A stretch of 64,000 nucleotides of DNA from Flavobacterium profundi. GTDB lineage: Bacteria > Bacteroidota > Bacteroidia > Flavobacteriales > Flavobacteriaceae. The notes beneath the pieces were generated by a model. The model was not told the DNA's origin. It saw only the letters and a program-made list of their open reading frames with translations, and did no database searches. The position numbers and the translations under genes were made by a program. Numbering within the stretch: position 1 is the first letter of the stretch; each line of letters starts with the position of its first letter. The stretch lies in assembly GCF_006491645.1 (NCBI RefSeq), contig NZ_VDCZ01000006.1:1-64000 (forward strand), given 5' to 3'. Of this stretch, positions 19,709-28,690 are shown one piece after another.

Positions 19709-20500
19709 TTATTCTATTTTTAAAAAAGTTCCCTCAATTGTTGCATTGTGACCAAATTGCCCTGAACAATAACCATTTGTATACATAATTGTTGCAAAAT
19801 CCTTATAAAACTGTACTCTAAATGAACAATTATCTGAATCTGGAATCATGTAAGTAAAATTTGTTCCATCAAGGGTAATTGTATCTTTATCTACAGTAGC
19901 TATATTTCGTGCTGGATCACTGGTTACACTTTCAATTTCAAAAACAGCTTGATTATCATTTAATTTTTCAATTGTAAAATACCCTTGAGGACCAGCATCG
20001 CTAAATCCATAATGGTATTTGCCAAATAGTTTATTTTCATTGGCAACAATACTTGGTGCAATTACGGTAGTATCTTTTTCTGTTAAATCTAAAGTAAAAT
20101 TCTTTCTTGTTTTGGGTGAAAACCAATCACCAACGAAATGATTTTCATTTGTAACGGTACCTGTAATAATTCCTGAGATGTTGCCAGAAGATTCAAATTC
20201 TAGTAAACGAAGCTGATCCTCTTCAAAACTGCCAATAATTTTTATAGGTTGTTTTTCTTGTGTATTTAAATAAATTATTTCACCTACAATAATGTCATTT
20301 TCTATTTGGTAATGTAAGTAAATAGGAATTGATTTATTAATATATCCTTTCCAGAATGTTTCTGAAATACCCATTTCTTCTGATTGTGAAAAAGTTGAAG
20401 TAAGGGTGTCTTTTACTACGGTTGGAGTTTCTTTTTCTTTTTTGGATTGACAAGCGATTCCTAAATACAAGAGCGTAACTAATAGAATTATTTTTTTCAT
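19709..20500 (-). CDS. Uncharacterised lipoprotein
   Basis: A 263-residue protein with a lipoprotein signal peptide (MKKIILLVTLLYLGIAC|QSKKEKE, lipobox IAC). The mature protein is mostly beta-strand-like with two similar halves: GYINKSIPIYLHYQIEND..VGDWFSPKTRKNFTLDL and KYHYGFSDAGPQGYFTIEKLND..NATIEGTFLKIE. Each half resembles small calycin-like 'effect of modification' domains, but no family is recognised with confidence. The outer-membrane or periplasmic role is unknown. Confidence 0.6.
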   Translation of the reverse strand: MKKIILLVTLLYLGIACQSKKEKETPTVVKDTLTSTFSQSEEMGISETFWKGYINKSIPIYLHYQIENDIIVGEIIYLNTQEKQPIKIIGSFEEDQLRLLEFESSGNISGIITGTVTNENHFVGDWFSPKTRKNFTLDLTEKDTTVIAPSIVANENKLFGKYHYGFSDAGPQGYFTIEKLNDNQAVFEIESVTSDPARNIATVDKDTITLDGTNFTYMIPDSDNCSFRVQFYKDFATIMYTNGYCSGQFGHNATIEGTFLKIE

Positions 20501-20566
20501 GTGTATATGTTTACCCTAAAAATAACATAATCTTTTTAGGTAAACAAAAAGTCAATCTCATTTATT

Positions 20567-21646
20567 TTATTCTTTTTTCCAAATGGTTTTGAAAGTAGCC
20601 ACATTATTTTTTGTTAGATCTTCATTGGCCATAAAAATTTGCCCTGTATTCGTCTTAGGATTAAATTTAAGTACACTTGAAGCCCCTAAATCGGAACCGG
20701 TATGTCCAATTTCTCCAGAAGGAAAATAGAAAATAAAAATCCCGGAATTGGGTTCTTTGGGATTACTATTTTTGGGTTGCCAATGACTCTCAGAAAATTG
20801 CTTAGAAAAGAAAGTCGACCAGCCATTTTTACTCATTAAAGTAGAATTTCCATTATAGCCTTTAATAAGTTCGATTAAATAAAGCGATAAATCTGTAATG
20901 GTCGTTTTTAGGCTTCCATCAGGATAGGTGTCACAAGAGTACTTTGCTAAAGGTGCTTTATTCTCGTCATATAATAGGGCTAATTTTGAGGTATCTATTT
21001 CGTCAAAAAACCAACCCGTATTCTTCATTTGTAAAGGAGTGAAAATGTACTCTTTTGTAAATTCATTAAAGGGTTTTCCGCTTGCTTTTTCAAGAACGTA
21101 AGCCGCTAAAGCTGCTCCAACATTACTATAAGAATAATTTTCTCCAGCTTTGTATTTGCTAAAGAGTTTCTTTTTGGATTTGGATGTTACTACTAAATTT
21201 TTATAAAAAAAATCGTGTAAATTATTTTTTGGAACAACCTCAAAAGTATAGGAAGCTTCATAGATCGTTTCATCATCTATAATTCCTGAAGTATGTGTAG
21301 CTAAATGTCTTAAGGTAATCGTATTTTTGCCTTTTACATTAGGATTACTAATTTCAAAATCGAGATATTCATTAATGTTAGTATCTAAATCAATAATTCC
21401 TTTTTCTTGAGCAATAGTAAGGGCAAGACCAATAAAAGTTTTACTAACAGATCCAATGGGTTGAATTGTATTTTTTGCATAAACTATTTTATTTTCTTCA
21501 TTGGCATAACCAAAAGTAGTACAACTTATAATACTATCTTGATTTACTTTGGATACCGCGTAACCAATAAAAGAATCATTTTGACAGTAGGAATTTGACG
21601 TACTGAACGTTAAAAAAACAATAATTAGGATTGTTGGAAATCTCAT
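20567..21646 (-). CDS. Serine hydrolase of the class C beta-lactamase / DD-peptidase family
   Basis: A 359-residue exported protein (signal peptide MRFPTILIIVFLTFSTSNSYC). The catalytic SxxK is S66-V-S-K69 (IGSVSKTF), the YxN motif lies in GENYSYSNVGAAL, and an HTG replaces the KTG triad at GEIGHTGSDLG. This set is typical of the large beta-lactamase-related hydrolase family, which includes esterases and D-aminopeptidases as well as beta-lactamases. True resistance is not implied. It is a single gene with no strong partner. Confidence 0.8.
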   Translation of the reverse strand: MRFPTILIIVFLTFSTSNSYCQNDSFIGYAVSKVNQDSIISCTTFGYANEENKIVYAKNTIQPIGSVSKTFIGLALTIAQEKGIIDLDTNINEYLDFEISNPNVKGKNTITLRHLATHTSGIIDDETIYEASYTFEVVPKNNLHDFFYKNLVVTSKSKKKLFSKYKAGENYSYSNVGAALAAYVLEKASGKPFNEFTKEYIFTPLQMKNTGWFFDEIDTSKLALLYDENKAPLAKYSCDTYPDGSLKTTITDLSLYLIELIKGYNGNSTLMSKNGWSTFFSKQFSESHWQPKNSNPKEPNSGIFIFYFPSGEIGHTGSDLGASSVLKFNPKTNTGQIFMANEDLTKNNVATFKTIWKKE

Positions 21647-21723
21647 AATATTAAGGATTTCTTATAAGACTTTTTACATTACATTTTGTTACTTTTTTTG
21701 TTTAAAATATTCTATAAAAAAGA

Positions 21724-21753
21724 AACCCTTATTATGTTTTTATAATAAGGGTT
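21724..21753 (-). terminator. Terminator of the tpiA transcription unit
   Basis: AACCCTTATTAT (21724-21735) and ATAATAAGGGTT (21742-21753) form a perfect 12-bp stem, followed on the minus strand by TCTTTTTTATAG. Confidence 0.8.
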
Positions 21754-21775
21754 AGTTTTATTTAAATATAATTGA

Positions 21776-22525
21776 TTAAAAACCATTCACAATTGCTAAG
21801 AAATCTTCAGCTTTTAAAGATGCTCCACCAATTAATCCTCCATCTACATCAGGTTTTGAAAAAATTTCTTTTGCATTATCAGGTTTAACACTACCACCAT
21901 ATAAAATAGTTAGATTGTCAGCAATTTCATTACCATATACTTTTGCAACTAAGTTTCTAATAAAAGCATGCATTTCTTGTGCTTGTTCTGGAGAAGCAGT
22001 TTCTCCTGTACCAATTGCCCAAACAGGTTCATAAGCTAGAACGATATTTACCCAATCTTTCTTTTCAAGATGAAATAAGCCATCTCTTAATTGATATTCT
22101 ACAATATTGAAATGGTTGTCTGCTTGTCGGTCTTTCAATTCTTCACCAAAACAAAATATTACACGCATTTCATGCTTTAAAGCCGTGTCTACTTTGTTTG
22201 CTAAAAGCGCATCTGATTCATGAAAATAGGCACGTCTTTCACTATGACCTAAAATAACTGTTTTAACATTGATATCTGTTAGCATATGGGCAGCGATTTC
22301 ACCTGTGTAAGCTCCACCTTCAGCTTGATGCATATTTTGAGCAGCCACTGTAATTCCTTTTCCAGCAACTTTGTCTTGGGCGGCTTTTAAGTTAACAAAT
22401 GTTGGCGCTACAATAATTTCAGCGGGTGTATCTTGTTTTTTGGCTAGTATTTCGTCTAATAAAGCTAGGGTTTCAGTATGCGTTTTATGCATTTTCCAAT
22501 TCCCAGCTACAATATTTTTTCTCAT
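21776..22525 (-). CDS. tpiA: Triosephosphate isomerase
   Basis: Interconverts dihydroxyacetone phosphate and glyceraldehyde 3-phosphate in glycolysis. All hallmarks are present: GNWKMHK near the N-terminus, the active-site histidine in VILGHSERR, the catalytic glutamate in LAYEPVWAIGTG, and the phosphate loop YGGSVKPDNA. Length (249) is normal. It follows the TlpA-like gene by 39 nt on the same strand, in the conserved Bacteroidetes neighbourhood of DoxX/BT_3928, DUF1599 and folP. Confidence 0.98.
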   Translation of the reverse strand: MRKNIVAGNWKMHKTHTETLALLDEILAKKQDTPAEIIVAPTFVNLKAAQDKVAGKGITVAAQNMHQAEGGAYTGEIAAHMLTDINVKTVILGHSERRAYFHESDALLANKVDTALKHEMRVIFCFGEELKDRQADNHFNIVEYQLRDGLFHLEKKDWVNIVLAYEPVWAIGTGETASPEQAQEMHAFIRNLVAKVYGNEIADNLTILYGGSVKPDNAKEIFSKPDVDGGLIGGASLKAEDFLAIVNGF

Positions 22526-22564
22526 TGTTTTTAGTTTTAGTATGTAATTTATGAAGTAAAAAAA

Positions 22565-23065
22565 TTATTTTACTTGTTCTTTTAAAGTAGCTATTAGTTT
22601 TTCATCATCTGCTTCAATAGCTTTGAATAAAGCAATTTTGCCTTCCTTATCTACAATCATGTATCTTGGAATCCAATCTAATTTAATAGAAGACCCAAAA
22701 ATACCTTTCATTCCATCTGTTGTAAGGAAATGTTCTCCTTTTACTTCATATTTTTCAATACCTTTTAACCAAGCTTCGTAGTTTTTGTCCATTGAAATGA
22801 ATAAGTAAGTCACATTAGGGAAATCTTTTTGTAAAGTTTTTACTTTTGGCATTCCTTTAATGCAGTCTGGACACCAAGAAGCCCAAACATCAATTAAAAC
22901 CGTTTGTCCTTTATATTGGTCTAAAATCTCTTTAAATGTTATATTTTCGTTTTTGGTTGAAACCATAACATTATCTAAGGCATCTTGTTTGAATTCGGTA
23001 TCTTGTGCATTTGAACATGAGGTGATGAACAAAGCAAAGCTTAATAAAGCGATTATTTTTTTCAT
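22565..23065 (-). CDS. TlpA-family thioredoxin-like lipoprotein
   Basis: A 166-residue lipoprotein (MKKIIALLSFALFITSC|SN) with a thioredoxin fold. The active site is WASWCPDCIKG (a CPDC motif), preceded by TVLIDV and followed by YLFISMDKN and the cis-proline segment WIPRYMIVD. It probably reduces periplasmic disulfides, taking electrons from DsbD (encoded at 6.7 kb) or a related carrier. It has its own -7 element, so it may be transcribed separately from the upstream DoxX gene and together with tpiA. Confidence 0.85.
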   Translation of the reverse strand: MKKIIALLSFALFITSCSNAQDTEFKQDALDNVMVSTKNENITFKEILDQYKGQTVLIDVWASWCPDCIKGMPKVKTLQKDFPNVTYLFISMDKNYEAWLKGIEKYEVKGEHFLTTDGMKGIFGSSIKLDWIPRYMIVDKEGKIALFKAIEADDEKLIATLKEQVK

Positions 23066-23088
23066 TTTTGTATTTATTTTTTATAGTT

Positions 23089-23096
23089 CAAAAATA
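23089..23096 (-). promoter_or_regulatory. -7 element of the TlpA-tpiA unit
   Basis: The minus strand reads TATTTTTG, an exact TAnnTTTG, 24 nt before the TlpA-like ATG. Confidence 0.5.
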
Positions 23097-23206
23097 AGGT
23101 TTCTGAATTTTATATTTGTTAGTAAAATGATAAAAGAAGCATTTTGTTATCTAGTTAACGTATTGGTGCTGTTTTGTTACTTTCGTTTTATAATATGATG
23201 AAAGTA

Positions 23207-24316
23207 TTACTTTAAAATCACTTTGTCAATATCATTAAAATGTACTTTTTGTACAATGGTTCCTTTTTCTAATACAACGATACCTGGATTAGCTCTTACA
23301 ATAGTTTTAAGTGTAGTCGGGTCGCAAAAATAATAATCAAATGTAAGGTTAAATTGTTTTTGGAAAGCATCTCTTAAATTGGCATCAGAAGCAGTTAAAC
23401 CAATTACTTCATACCCTTTTGCTTTAGCTTTTTGGTTCAATTCTTCTAATTTTTTCATTCCTTTTTCTTTTGATTTATTCAAATCATAGGTAATTAGCAG
23501 GACCACTTTAGGTTCTTCCAAAATGGTTTCTACATAATTAGCACCGTCTTTTTCGATGCTGAAATCATGAATAGGAGGTATGTATCCTTCTACTATAACT
23601 TTGTCTTTACGGTCTACAAATTCTGCATTTTCAGGAACTTTATTTGACATCACATCAGCATATGAAATTTCAGTATCTACACCGTTTATTTTGTAGATAA
23701 ATACCATTTCGTATTCACTTTTTGGAGCTCCTTCTGGAATTTCCATCCCTTTTTGAATATTATTACCCACTTTATACGCTCTAAAATCGATAATAGGAAG
23801 GTGTTGTAAAACATAGTACGCCATTAATAAACATAAGGAATAAGCTGCAAAAACCGTTAAATTCAATGCCGATTTACCATATAAAGGTTTGATGTATTTT
23901 TGATTGAAGAACAGGATTAAAATTAGTGCTGTTAAAATTAAATCTTTAATAAATGACTCAAATGGAGTTAATTTTAAGGCATCTCCAAAACAACCACAAT
24001 CTTTTACTTTATCAAAATACCAAGAGTAGAAGGTAAGAAATGTAAAAAATACAATCATCCCTAAAAGACTCCATAGCGTAAATTTAGTCTTAAAGCCAAT
24101 GAGCAACATCACGCCTAAAACGATTTCAAAAATGACCACAAAACAAGCAATAATTAATGCCATTGGAATTAAAAACTCCATGTTTAATACATTCGCATTA
24201 AAATATTCTTCTAATTTATAGGAAAATCCAAGAGGATCATTTAGTTTAATTAGTCCAGAAATTATAAATAATATACCTACTAAAACTCGTGCTATTTGTG
24301 TAATTATATTTCTCAT
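23207..24316 (-). CDS. BT_3928-type DoxX/MauE membrane protein with C-terminal thioredoxin-like domain
   Basis: A 369-residue protein. Residues 1-190 form five or so membrane helices of the DoxX/MauE type (VLVGILFIISGLIKLNDPLGFSYKLEEYF), with a CGCFGDALK loop characteristic of the redox-associated members. The periplasmic C-terminal half is thioredoxin-like (KVVLLITYDLNKSKEKGMKKLEEL...EVIGLTAS) but lacks a CxxC. Homologues occur next to tpiA and DUF1599 in many Bacteroidetes. A role in periplasmic redox handling is inferred from the family. Confidence 0.85.
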   Translation of the reverse strand: MRNIITQIARVLVGILFIISGLIKLNDPLGFSYKLEEYFNANVLNMEFLIPMALIIACFVVIFEIVLGVMLLIGFKTKFTLWSLLGMIVFFTFLTFYSWYFDKVKDCGCFGDALKLTPFESFIKDLILTALILILFFNQKYIKPLYGKSALNLTVFAAYSLCLLMAYYVLQHLPIIDFRAYKVGNNIQKGMEIPEGAPKSEYEMVFIYKINGVDTEISYADVMSNKVPENAEFVDRKDKVIVEGYIPPIHDFSIEKDGANYVETILEEPKVVLLITYDLNKSKEKGMKKLEELNQKAKAKGYEVIGLTASDANLRDAFQKQFNLTFDYYFCDPTTLKTIVRANPGIVVLEKGTIVQKVHFNDIDKVILK

Positions 24317-24394
24317 GAATACTTTTTTGTCAAAGTTACTTTTTTCAAGAAGTTTTACTTGTAAATAAGATGTTAATCAGTTGTTAAAGGGAGT

Positions 24395-24937
24395 TTATAC
24401 AGCTTTTCCTAAATGAATCAATGCAAAAACAGAATAATTAATCATATCTTGGTAATTGGCATCTATACCTTCAGAAACTAAAGTTTTACCTTTATTATCT
24501 TCAATTTGTTTTACACGTAAAAGTTTTTGCAAGATCAAGTCAGTCAAACTACTTACACGCATGTCTCTCCAAGCCTCACCATAATCATGGTTTTTGTCTT
24601 CCATTAATTTTTTTGTAAGTGCGATTTTAGTATCATATAATTGTACCGCTTCCTCATAATTTAAATCGGGTTGGGTAGCAATACCTTTATCAATTTGGAT
24701 TAAAGCCATAATACAATAATTTATGATTCCAATAAACTCTGAGGTTTCATCTTCATCAATTTTTCGCACTTCATTTTCTTGTAGTCCTCTAATGCGTTGT
24801 GCTTTAATAAAAATTTGATCAGTTAAAGAAGGCAAACGTAAAATTCTCCAAGCGGTTCCATAATCTTTTGTTTTTTTGGTAAACAAATCGCGACAAATTG
24901 TAATTATGGTGTCATATTGTTGTGAAGTATTCTTCAT
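24395..24937 (-). CDS. DUF1599 protein (two nucleotide-modification-associated domains)
   Basis: A 180-residue cytoplasmic protein made of two tandem copies of the DUF1599 domain (also called nucleotide modification associated domain 1). Copy one: KKTKDYGTAWRILRLPSLTDQIFIKAQRI; copy two: KNHDYGEAWRDMRVSSLTDLILQKLLRV. Each has the DYGxAWRxxRxxSLTD core. The biochemical role is not established; the genomic link to folP and tpiA is widespread in Bacteroidetes. It is divergent from folP. Confidence 0.85.
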   Translation of the reverse strand: MKNTSQQYDTIITICRDLFTKKTKDYGTAWRILRLPSLTDQIFIKAQRIRGLQENEVRKIDEDETSEFIGIINYCIMALIQIDKGIATQPDLNYEEAVQLYDTKIALTKKLMEDKNHDYGEAWRDMRVSSLTDLILQKLLRVKQIEDNKGKTLVSEGIDANYQDMINYSVFALIHLGKAV

Positions 24938-24945
24938 TTATTCGG

Positions 24946-24953
24946 TATATTTG
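24946..24953 (+). promoter_or_regulatory. Possible -7 element of folP
   Basis: TATATTTG exactly matches TAnnTTTG on the plus strand, but it lies 110 nt before the folP ATG, so the assignment is tentative. Confidence 0.4.
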
Positions 24954-25063
24954 TATGAAATTTTTTCAAAAATAAAGAATATAGTATTAAGATTGAAGTA
25001 TTCGAGATAAAGATTTTTATTTTAAGTTTCAATCTATTACTATTATAAAGAGGAATTGAGTTT

Positions 25064-25888
25064 ATGACTATCAATTGTAGAGGAAAACTAATCGATTTAA
25101 GTCGCCCGAAAGTCATGGGAATTTTGAATACGACTCCAGATTCATTTTATGATGGAGGCAAGTATAAAAATGACCAAGCTATTTTACAACAAGTAGAAAA
25201 GATGCTCAAGGAAGGTGCCACTTTTATTGATATTGGAGCTTACTCGAGTAAACCTGGAGCTGCTTTTGTGTCTGAAGAAGAGGAAATCAATCGTTTGTTA
25301 CCAATAATTGATTTAATTGTAAATCGTTTTCCTGAAATCTTAGTTTCTGTAGATACTTTTAGAAGTTCCGTTGCTGAAGCAGCAGTGTTACATGGAGCCA
25401 GTATAATTAATGATATTGCTGCTGGATTTTTAGACGAAAAGATGTTATCTATGGTTGCCAAATTACAAGTCCCTTATATTATGATGCATATGAAAGGAAC
25501 TCCTGAAACCATGCAGTCTTTGGCATTTTATGAAGATATTTTTAAAGAAATGATGTATTATTTTTCTGAACGAATTGCAGTTGCTCGAAGTTATGGTATT
25601 AATGATCTCATACTCGATCCTGGTTTTGGTTTTGCTAAAACATTGGAACATAATTATCAGTTGATGCAGCATTTAAATTACTTTCAGCATTTAGATTTGC
25701 CAATATTAATTGGTGTTTCCAGAAAATCGATGCTGTATAAGTTATTGGAAACCACTCCAGAGCATGCTTTAAATGGTACTACTATTTTGAATACTATAGC
25801 TTTACAGAAAGGAGCCTCAATCTTAAGAGTTCATGATGTAAAAGAAGCAGTGGAATGTATTACTATTTTGGAAGAATTAAAAAAATAA
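25064..25888 (+). CDS. folP: Dihydropteroate synthase
   Basis: Joins p-aminobenzoate to 6-hydroxymethyl-7,8-dihydropterin diphosphate in folate synthesis; the target of sulfonamides. The pterin loop MGILNTTPDSFYDGG is at residues 18-32, followed by IDIGAYSSKPGA, and later DPGFGFAKT and GVSRKSM, all standard. Length is 274. With PabB at 4.1 kb, the window holds two folate-pathway genes. A lipoprotein gene follows after 16 nt, probably in the same transcript. Confidence 0.97.
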   Translation: MTINCRGKLIDLSRPKVMGILNTTPDSFYDGGKYKNDQAILQQVEKMLKEGATFIDIGAYSSKPGAAFVSEEEEINRLLPIIDLIVNRFPEILVSVDTFRSSVAEAAVLHGASIINDIAAGFLDEKMLSMVAKLQVPYIMMHMKGTPETMQSLAFYEDIFKEMMYYFSERIAVARSYGINDLILDPGFGFAKTLEHNYQLMQHLNYFQHLDLPILIGVSRKSMLYKLLETTPEHALNGTTILNTIALQKGASILRVHDVKEAVECITILEELKK

Positions 25889-25904
25889 CCTAATTATTGA
25901 ACTA

Positions 25905-26639
25905 ATGAAAATAAACCAAGCCTTGAAGAGTGTTCTGATACTAATAGTAACTGCTCTTTTATTTTCTTGTAAAAAAGAAGATGTTTTGCTTCCACAAGCT
26001 AATATGTCTGTTATGGAAACCATTACAGATCATTCTCCTATTTATTTATTTTACGAAGCAAATGCAACTGATACGATTGCTTTAGTGAATGCCAAAAATA
26101 GTATTAGCACGACCAATTGGATATTTAACATAGATAAGCGATTGACTCTTGACTTGGTTATTCCGGAAGTGAGAGTGTTACAATCTATGAAAAAAAGAGC
26201 CAGTCATACGAATGAAGAAGCTATAAATGTGTTTTCATATTCCGATAGTATTACCAAGAATTTGGCCTTTTTGCCTTTTACAGATGTTCAATTTAAATAC
26301 GATAAAGATTTTTCTAAATTTTATATCAAAGATCATGGCGATTTGTATTTGGATTATTTTAATTTAACGGTAAATTTTAATAAGGATAACCAAATTACAG
26401 TAGATGGAAATGAAGTAGAACGTGAAGAATTTATTGCTTTTATTAAAGATTTTGCTGATTTTATGAGTGGTGAAAAAACGACCATCATTCATTTAAATTT
26501 TGACAAAAGACTTACTTATGGACAATACATTCAAAATAAATTGATGGCTTGGCAATTAACCTCTGATGCCATTCAATTATCTTCTTATGAGTTTGTTTAT
26601 GATGAAGCGCAATTACCAGAATGTGGATGTAAATTGTAA
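25905..26639 (+). CDS. Uncharacterised lipoprotein downstream of folP
   Basis: A 244-residue protein with a lipoprotein signal (ALKSVLILIVTALLFSC|KKED). The mature region has no family I recognise. It is acidic and mixed alpha/beta, with TIIHLNFDKRLTYGQYIQNK near residue 195 that resembles the periplasmic half of an ExbD-type protein, but there is no membrane helix and the match is weak. It ends in a cysteine pair (PECGCKL). Sixteen nucleotides from folP and ending at a terminator, so part of the folP unit. Confidence 0.6.
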   Translation: MKINQALKSVLILIVTALLFSCKKEDVLLPQANMSVMETITDHSPIYLFYEANATDTIALVNAKNSISTTNWIFNIDKRLTLDLVIPEVRVLQSMKKRASHTNEEAINVFSYSDSITKNLAFLPFTDVQFKYDKDFSKFYIKDHGDLYLDYFNLTVNFNKDNQITVDGNEVEREEFIAFIKDFADFMSGEKTTIIHLNFDKRLTYGQYIQNKLMAWQLTSDAIQLSSYEFVYDEAQLPECGCKL

Positions 26640-26659
26640 GATTTAATTTTCATATAAAT

Positions 26660-26689
26660 AAAAAGGTATCCAAATTTGGATACCTTTTT
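26660..26689. terminator. Bidirectional terminator after the folP unit
   Basis: AAAAAGGTATCCAAA and TTTGGATACCTTTTT form a perfect 15-bp palindrome at 26660-26689 between convergent genes. Confidence 0.85.
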
Positions 26690-26710
26690 CAATTGTATAA
26701 ATTTTATTTT

Positions 26711-27205
26711 TTATTTGAATTCCGACATTACATCGTCAGCTTTTTTCTTGCTTTTTCCGTTCGTTGCTTTTTTCTCAAATAATTTGTCAATTTGACTTAA
26801 AGTAAACGCTTTAGAAACTCCAGTTACTTCATTGTTTTTATTTTTACTCATGAATTGTACAAAAGTACGATCTAAGTTTTTAGAATAATGTAACCATACA
26901 AATTGGTTTGGTAATTCTAATTTAATGTCTAATAATGGATCTGCATTAAAACCAGAAACGATAATTTCTTGCAATTTTGCGAAATCATTATCAATATCTT
27001 TAAATGAGAAAGAACGTGTATTTGTTTCTTCTTCTTTTTCAACGTTTTTGTAGAAGAACGTATATTCTTCACCTTCATGTTGAATAAACATATCATTTTG
27101 GCCGATAGATCCTAATCTTACTACAGGAGTGGTTTCAATCACTTTAATTTGGGCAAATGCAATACAATTTGAGATTAATGCAAGGGCAATAATGACTTTT
27201 TTCAT
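26711..27205 (-). CDS. Uncharacterised exported protein
   Basis: A 164-residue protein with a signal peptide (MKKVIIALALISNCIAFA|Q). The mature protein is beta-rich in its first half (VVRLGSIGQNDMFIQHEGEEYTFFYKNVEKEEETNTRSF) and ends in a Lys-rich tail (KKATNGKSKKKADDVMSEFK). I do not recognise a family. Single gene with a terminator downstream. Confidence 0.6.
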   Translation of the reverse strand: MKKVIIALALISNCIAFAQIKVIETTPVVRLGSIGQNDMFIQHEGEEYTFFYKNVEKEEETNTRSFSFKDIDNDFAKLQEIIVSGFNADPLLDIKLELPNQFVWLHYSKNLDRTFVQFMSKNKNNEVTGVSKAFTLSQIDKLFEKKATNGKSKKKADDVMSEFK

Positions 27206-27314
27206 AACTTTTATCAGTTTGGGTTAAGTGTTATTTATTTTTGCTAAATATATGTTAAAAATTCATACTGACAAAAAATAAATTGTCTAATTTAAAATTT
27301 AAAAAAGAATCTTT

Positions 27315-27749
27315 TTATTCGATGCCTAGTCGTTCAAATTCATTTTGTAGGTTTATTTTTAATTTTTCTTTTGGACATTTCTTTGCTTTTTCTAGTTCTT
27401 TAAAGAAATCGATTTTCTTCAAAAAATCAATTCTTTTTTCATATTGATTCATTTCTAAAATTAATTTTTCTACTTTTTTAGCACTAAATTTTTTTAAATA
27501 CCTTTTCCTCAAATAAAAGTAAATTTCTTCCTCAAATACAATAAAATTTTCATCGATTGCTGGATCTAATTTCGATGAATATTGGTTGTTTTTAAGTAAT
27601 ATATTAATGAATTTGAATTTGACTTTTGTACTGTAAGTGTGAATTTGTTTTTGAGCATCAATAATAGTAAATAAATTATCAATATGCGTTTCTTCTTGAG
27701 AATAGGATAGTAAGGTAAATAGTAAGAAATAAAAAAATATTTTTTTCAT
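27315..27749 (-). CDS. Uncharacterised small exported protein
   Basis: The ATG at 27749 gives a signal peptide (MKKIFFYFLLFTLLSYS|QEE) and 144 residues. A longer reading from 27773 would overlap rlmH and put eight residues ahead of the signal. The mature part is Lys/Phe-rich and helical (KLDPAIDENFIVFEEEIYFYLRKRYLKKF). No family recognised. It starts 2 nt after rlmH stops and is probably the last gene of the uvrA-rlmH transcript. Confidence 0.55.
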   Translation of the reverse strand: MKKIFFYFLLFTLLSYSQEETHIDNLFTIIDAQKQIHTYSTKVKFKFINILLKNNQYSSKLDPAIDENFIVFEEEIYFYLRKRYLKKFSAKKVEKLILEMNQYEKRIDFLKKIDFFKELEKAKKCPKEKLKINLQNEFERLGIE

Positions 27750-27750
27750 T

Positions 27751-28224
27751 TTATTGATGATGATAAGGTTCATTTCTTAAAATAGTAAAACCTCTATAAA
27801 TTTGTTCGATTACAAACAAACGTACCATTTGATGGGAAAAGGTCATTTCTGATAAAGAAACTTTTCCAACCGCTTGTTTGTAAACGGTTTCACTAAAACC
27901 ATACGGGCCGCCAATCACAAATACTAAAGTTTTAATACCTGCATTCATTTTCTTTTGTAAAAACTCAGAAAAACCTACGCTTGAAAATGTTTTTCCATTT
28001 TCGTCTAAAAGAATCAAATGATCAGTTGCTGTAATTTTGGAAAGAATCAATTCGCCTTCTTTTTCTTTTTGTTGGGCTTCGCTTAAATTCTTTACGTTTT
28101 TTATATCGGGAATAATTTCTAAATCAAATTTTATATAAAAACCCAAACGCTTGGTATACTCATCAATTAGAGCTTGCAAATTTTTATTATCCGTTTTTCC
28201 TATAGTTAGTAATTTGATGTTCAT
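27751..28224 (-). CDS. rlmH: 23S rRNA (pseudouridine-1915 N3)-methyltransferase
   Basis: A 157-residue SPOUT-class methyltransferase that modifies pseudouridine 1915 in helix 69 of 23S rRNA. The knotted SAM-binding region is typical: LLDENGKTFSS, FVIGGPYGFS and the C-terminal LSEMTFSHQMVRLFVIEQIYRGFTI followed by NEPYHH. Length and every motif fit. The start overlaps the stop of the small membrane-protein gene (ATGA). Confidence 0.97.
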   Translation of the reverse strand: MNIKLLTIGKTDNKNLQALIDEYTKRLGFYIKFDLEIIPDIKNVKNLSEAQQKEKEGELILSKITATDHLILLDENGKTFSSVGFSEFLQKKMNAGIKTLVFVIGGPYGFSETVYKQAVGKVSLSEMTFSHQMVRLFVIEQIYRGFTILRNEPYHHQ

Positions 28225-28673
28225 TTTTTTATTAGTGAAAATAAAATATTAAAAATAAAAAGGAATTGATTTAGAAGAAATATGATTAAAATAAAAAATA
28301 TTATGTATGTTATTCTATCATTGAATTTTTCATTTTTTAATATTGTAAACACATCGTAGCTAATTTCATTTTTATAAAACAGACTAATTAAATAAATTAC
28401 TGGAAAAGTAAATAAAGAAATCAATAGGTGTGATTTTGTTAATATAGAAATTAAATTAATTTGAAAATGATTAATTAAGAAATATATTAAACCAATCAAA
28501 CAAAAATAAAAACTTAAGATAATTAAGAGTGTTTTTATTGTAGCGATATAATATGTGTCATGAATATTTATTTCAATATTTCTTTTTGCATTAAAAAATC
28601 CAATAAGCAAAATTATTGGAACTAAAATCCAAAAAATATAAAATGGTTTTTCTAAAATTACTTTCATCTTCAA
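28221..28673 (-). CDS. Small integral membrane protein, uncharacterised
   Basis: A 150-residue protein with four hydrophobic segments (FYIFWILVPIILLIGFF, TLLIILSFYFCLIGLIYFL, LISLFTFPVIYLISLF, YIIFFILIIFLLNQFLFIF). A short loop, NIEINIHDTYYIA, follows the first helix. This H-D-T-Y loop also occurs in other small flavobacterial membrane proteins, but I know of no function. It lies 17 nt after uvrA and overlaps rlmH by 4 nt, so it is part of that transcript. Confidence 0.6.
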   Translation of the reverse strand: MKMKVILEKPFYIFWILVPIILLIGFFNAKRNIEINIHDTYYIATIKTLLIILSFYFCLIGLIYFLINHFQINLISILTKSHLLISLFTFPVIYLISLFYKNEISYDVFTILKNEKFNDRITYIIFFILIIFLLNQFLFIFNILFSLIKK

Positions 28674-28690
28674 ATCAACAAACCCTAAAA

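Noticed and set aside
20567..21646. Beta-lactamase resistance gene
   Set aside because: SxxK, YxN and HTG are common to the whole serine hydrolase family; no feature specific to class C beta-lactamases was seen.
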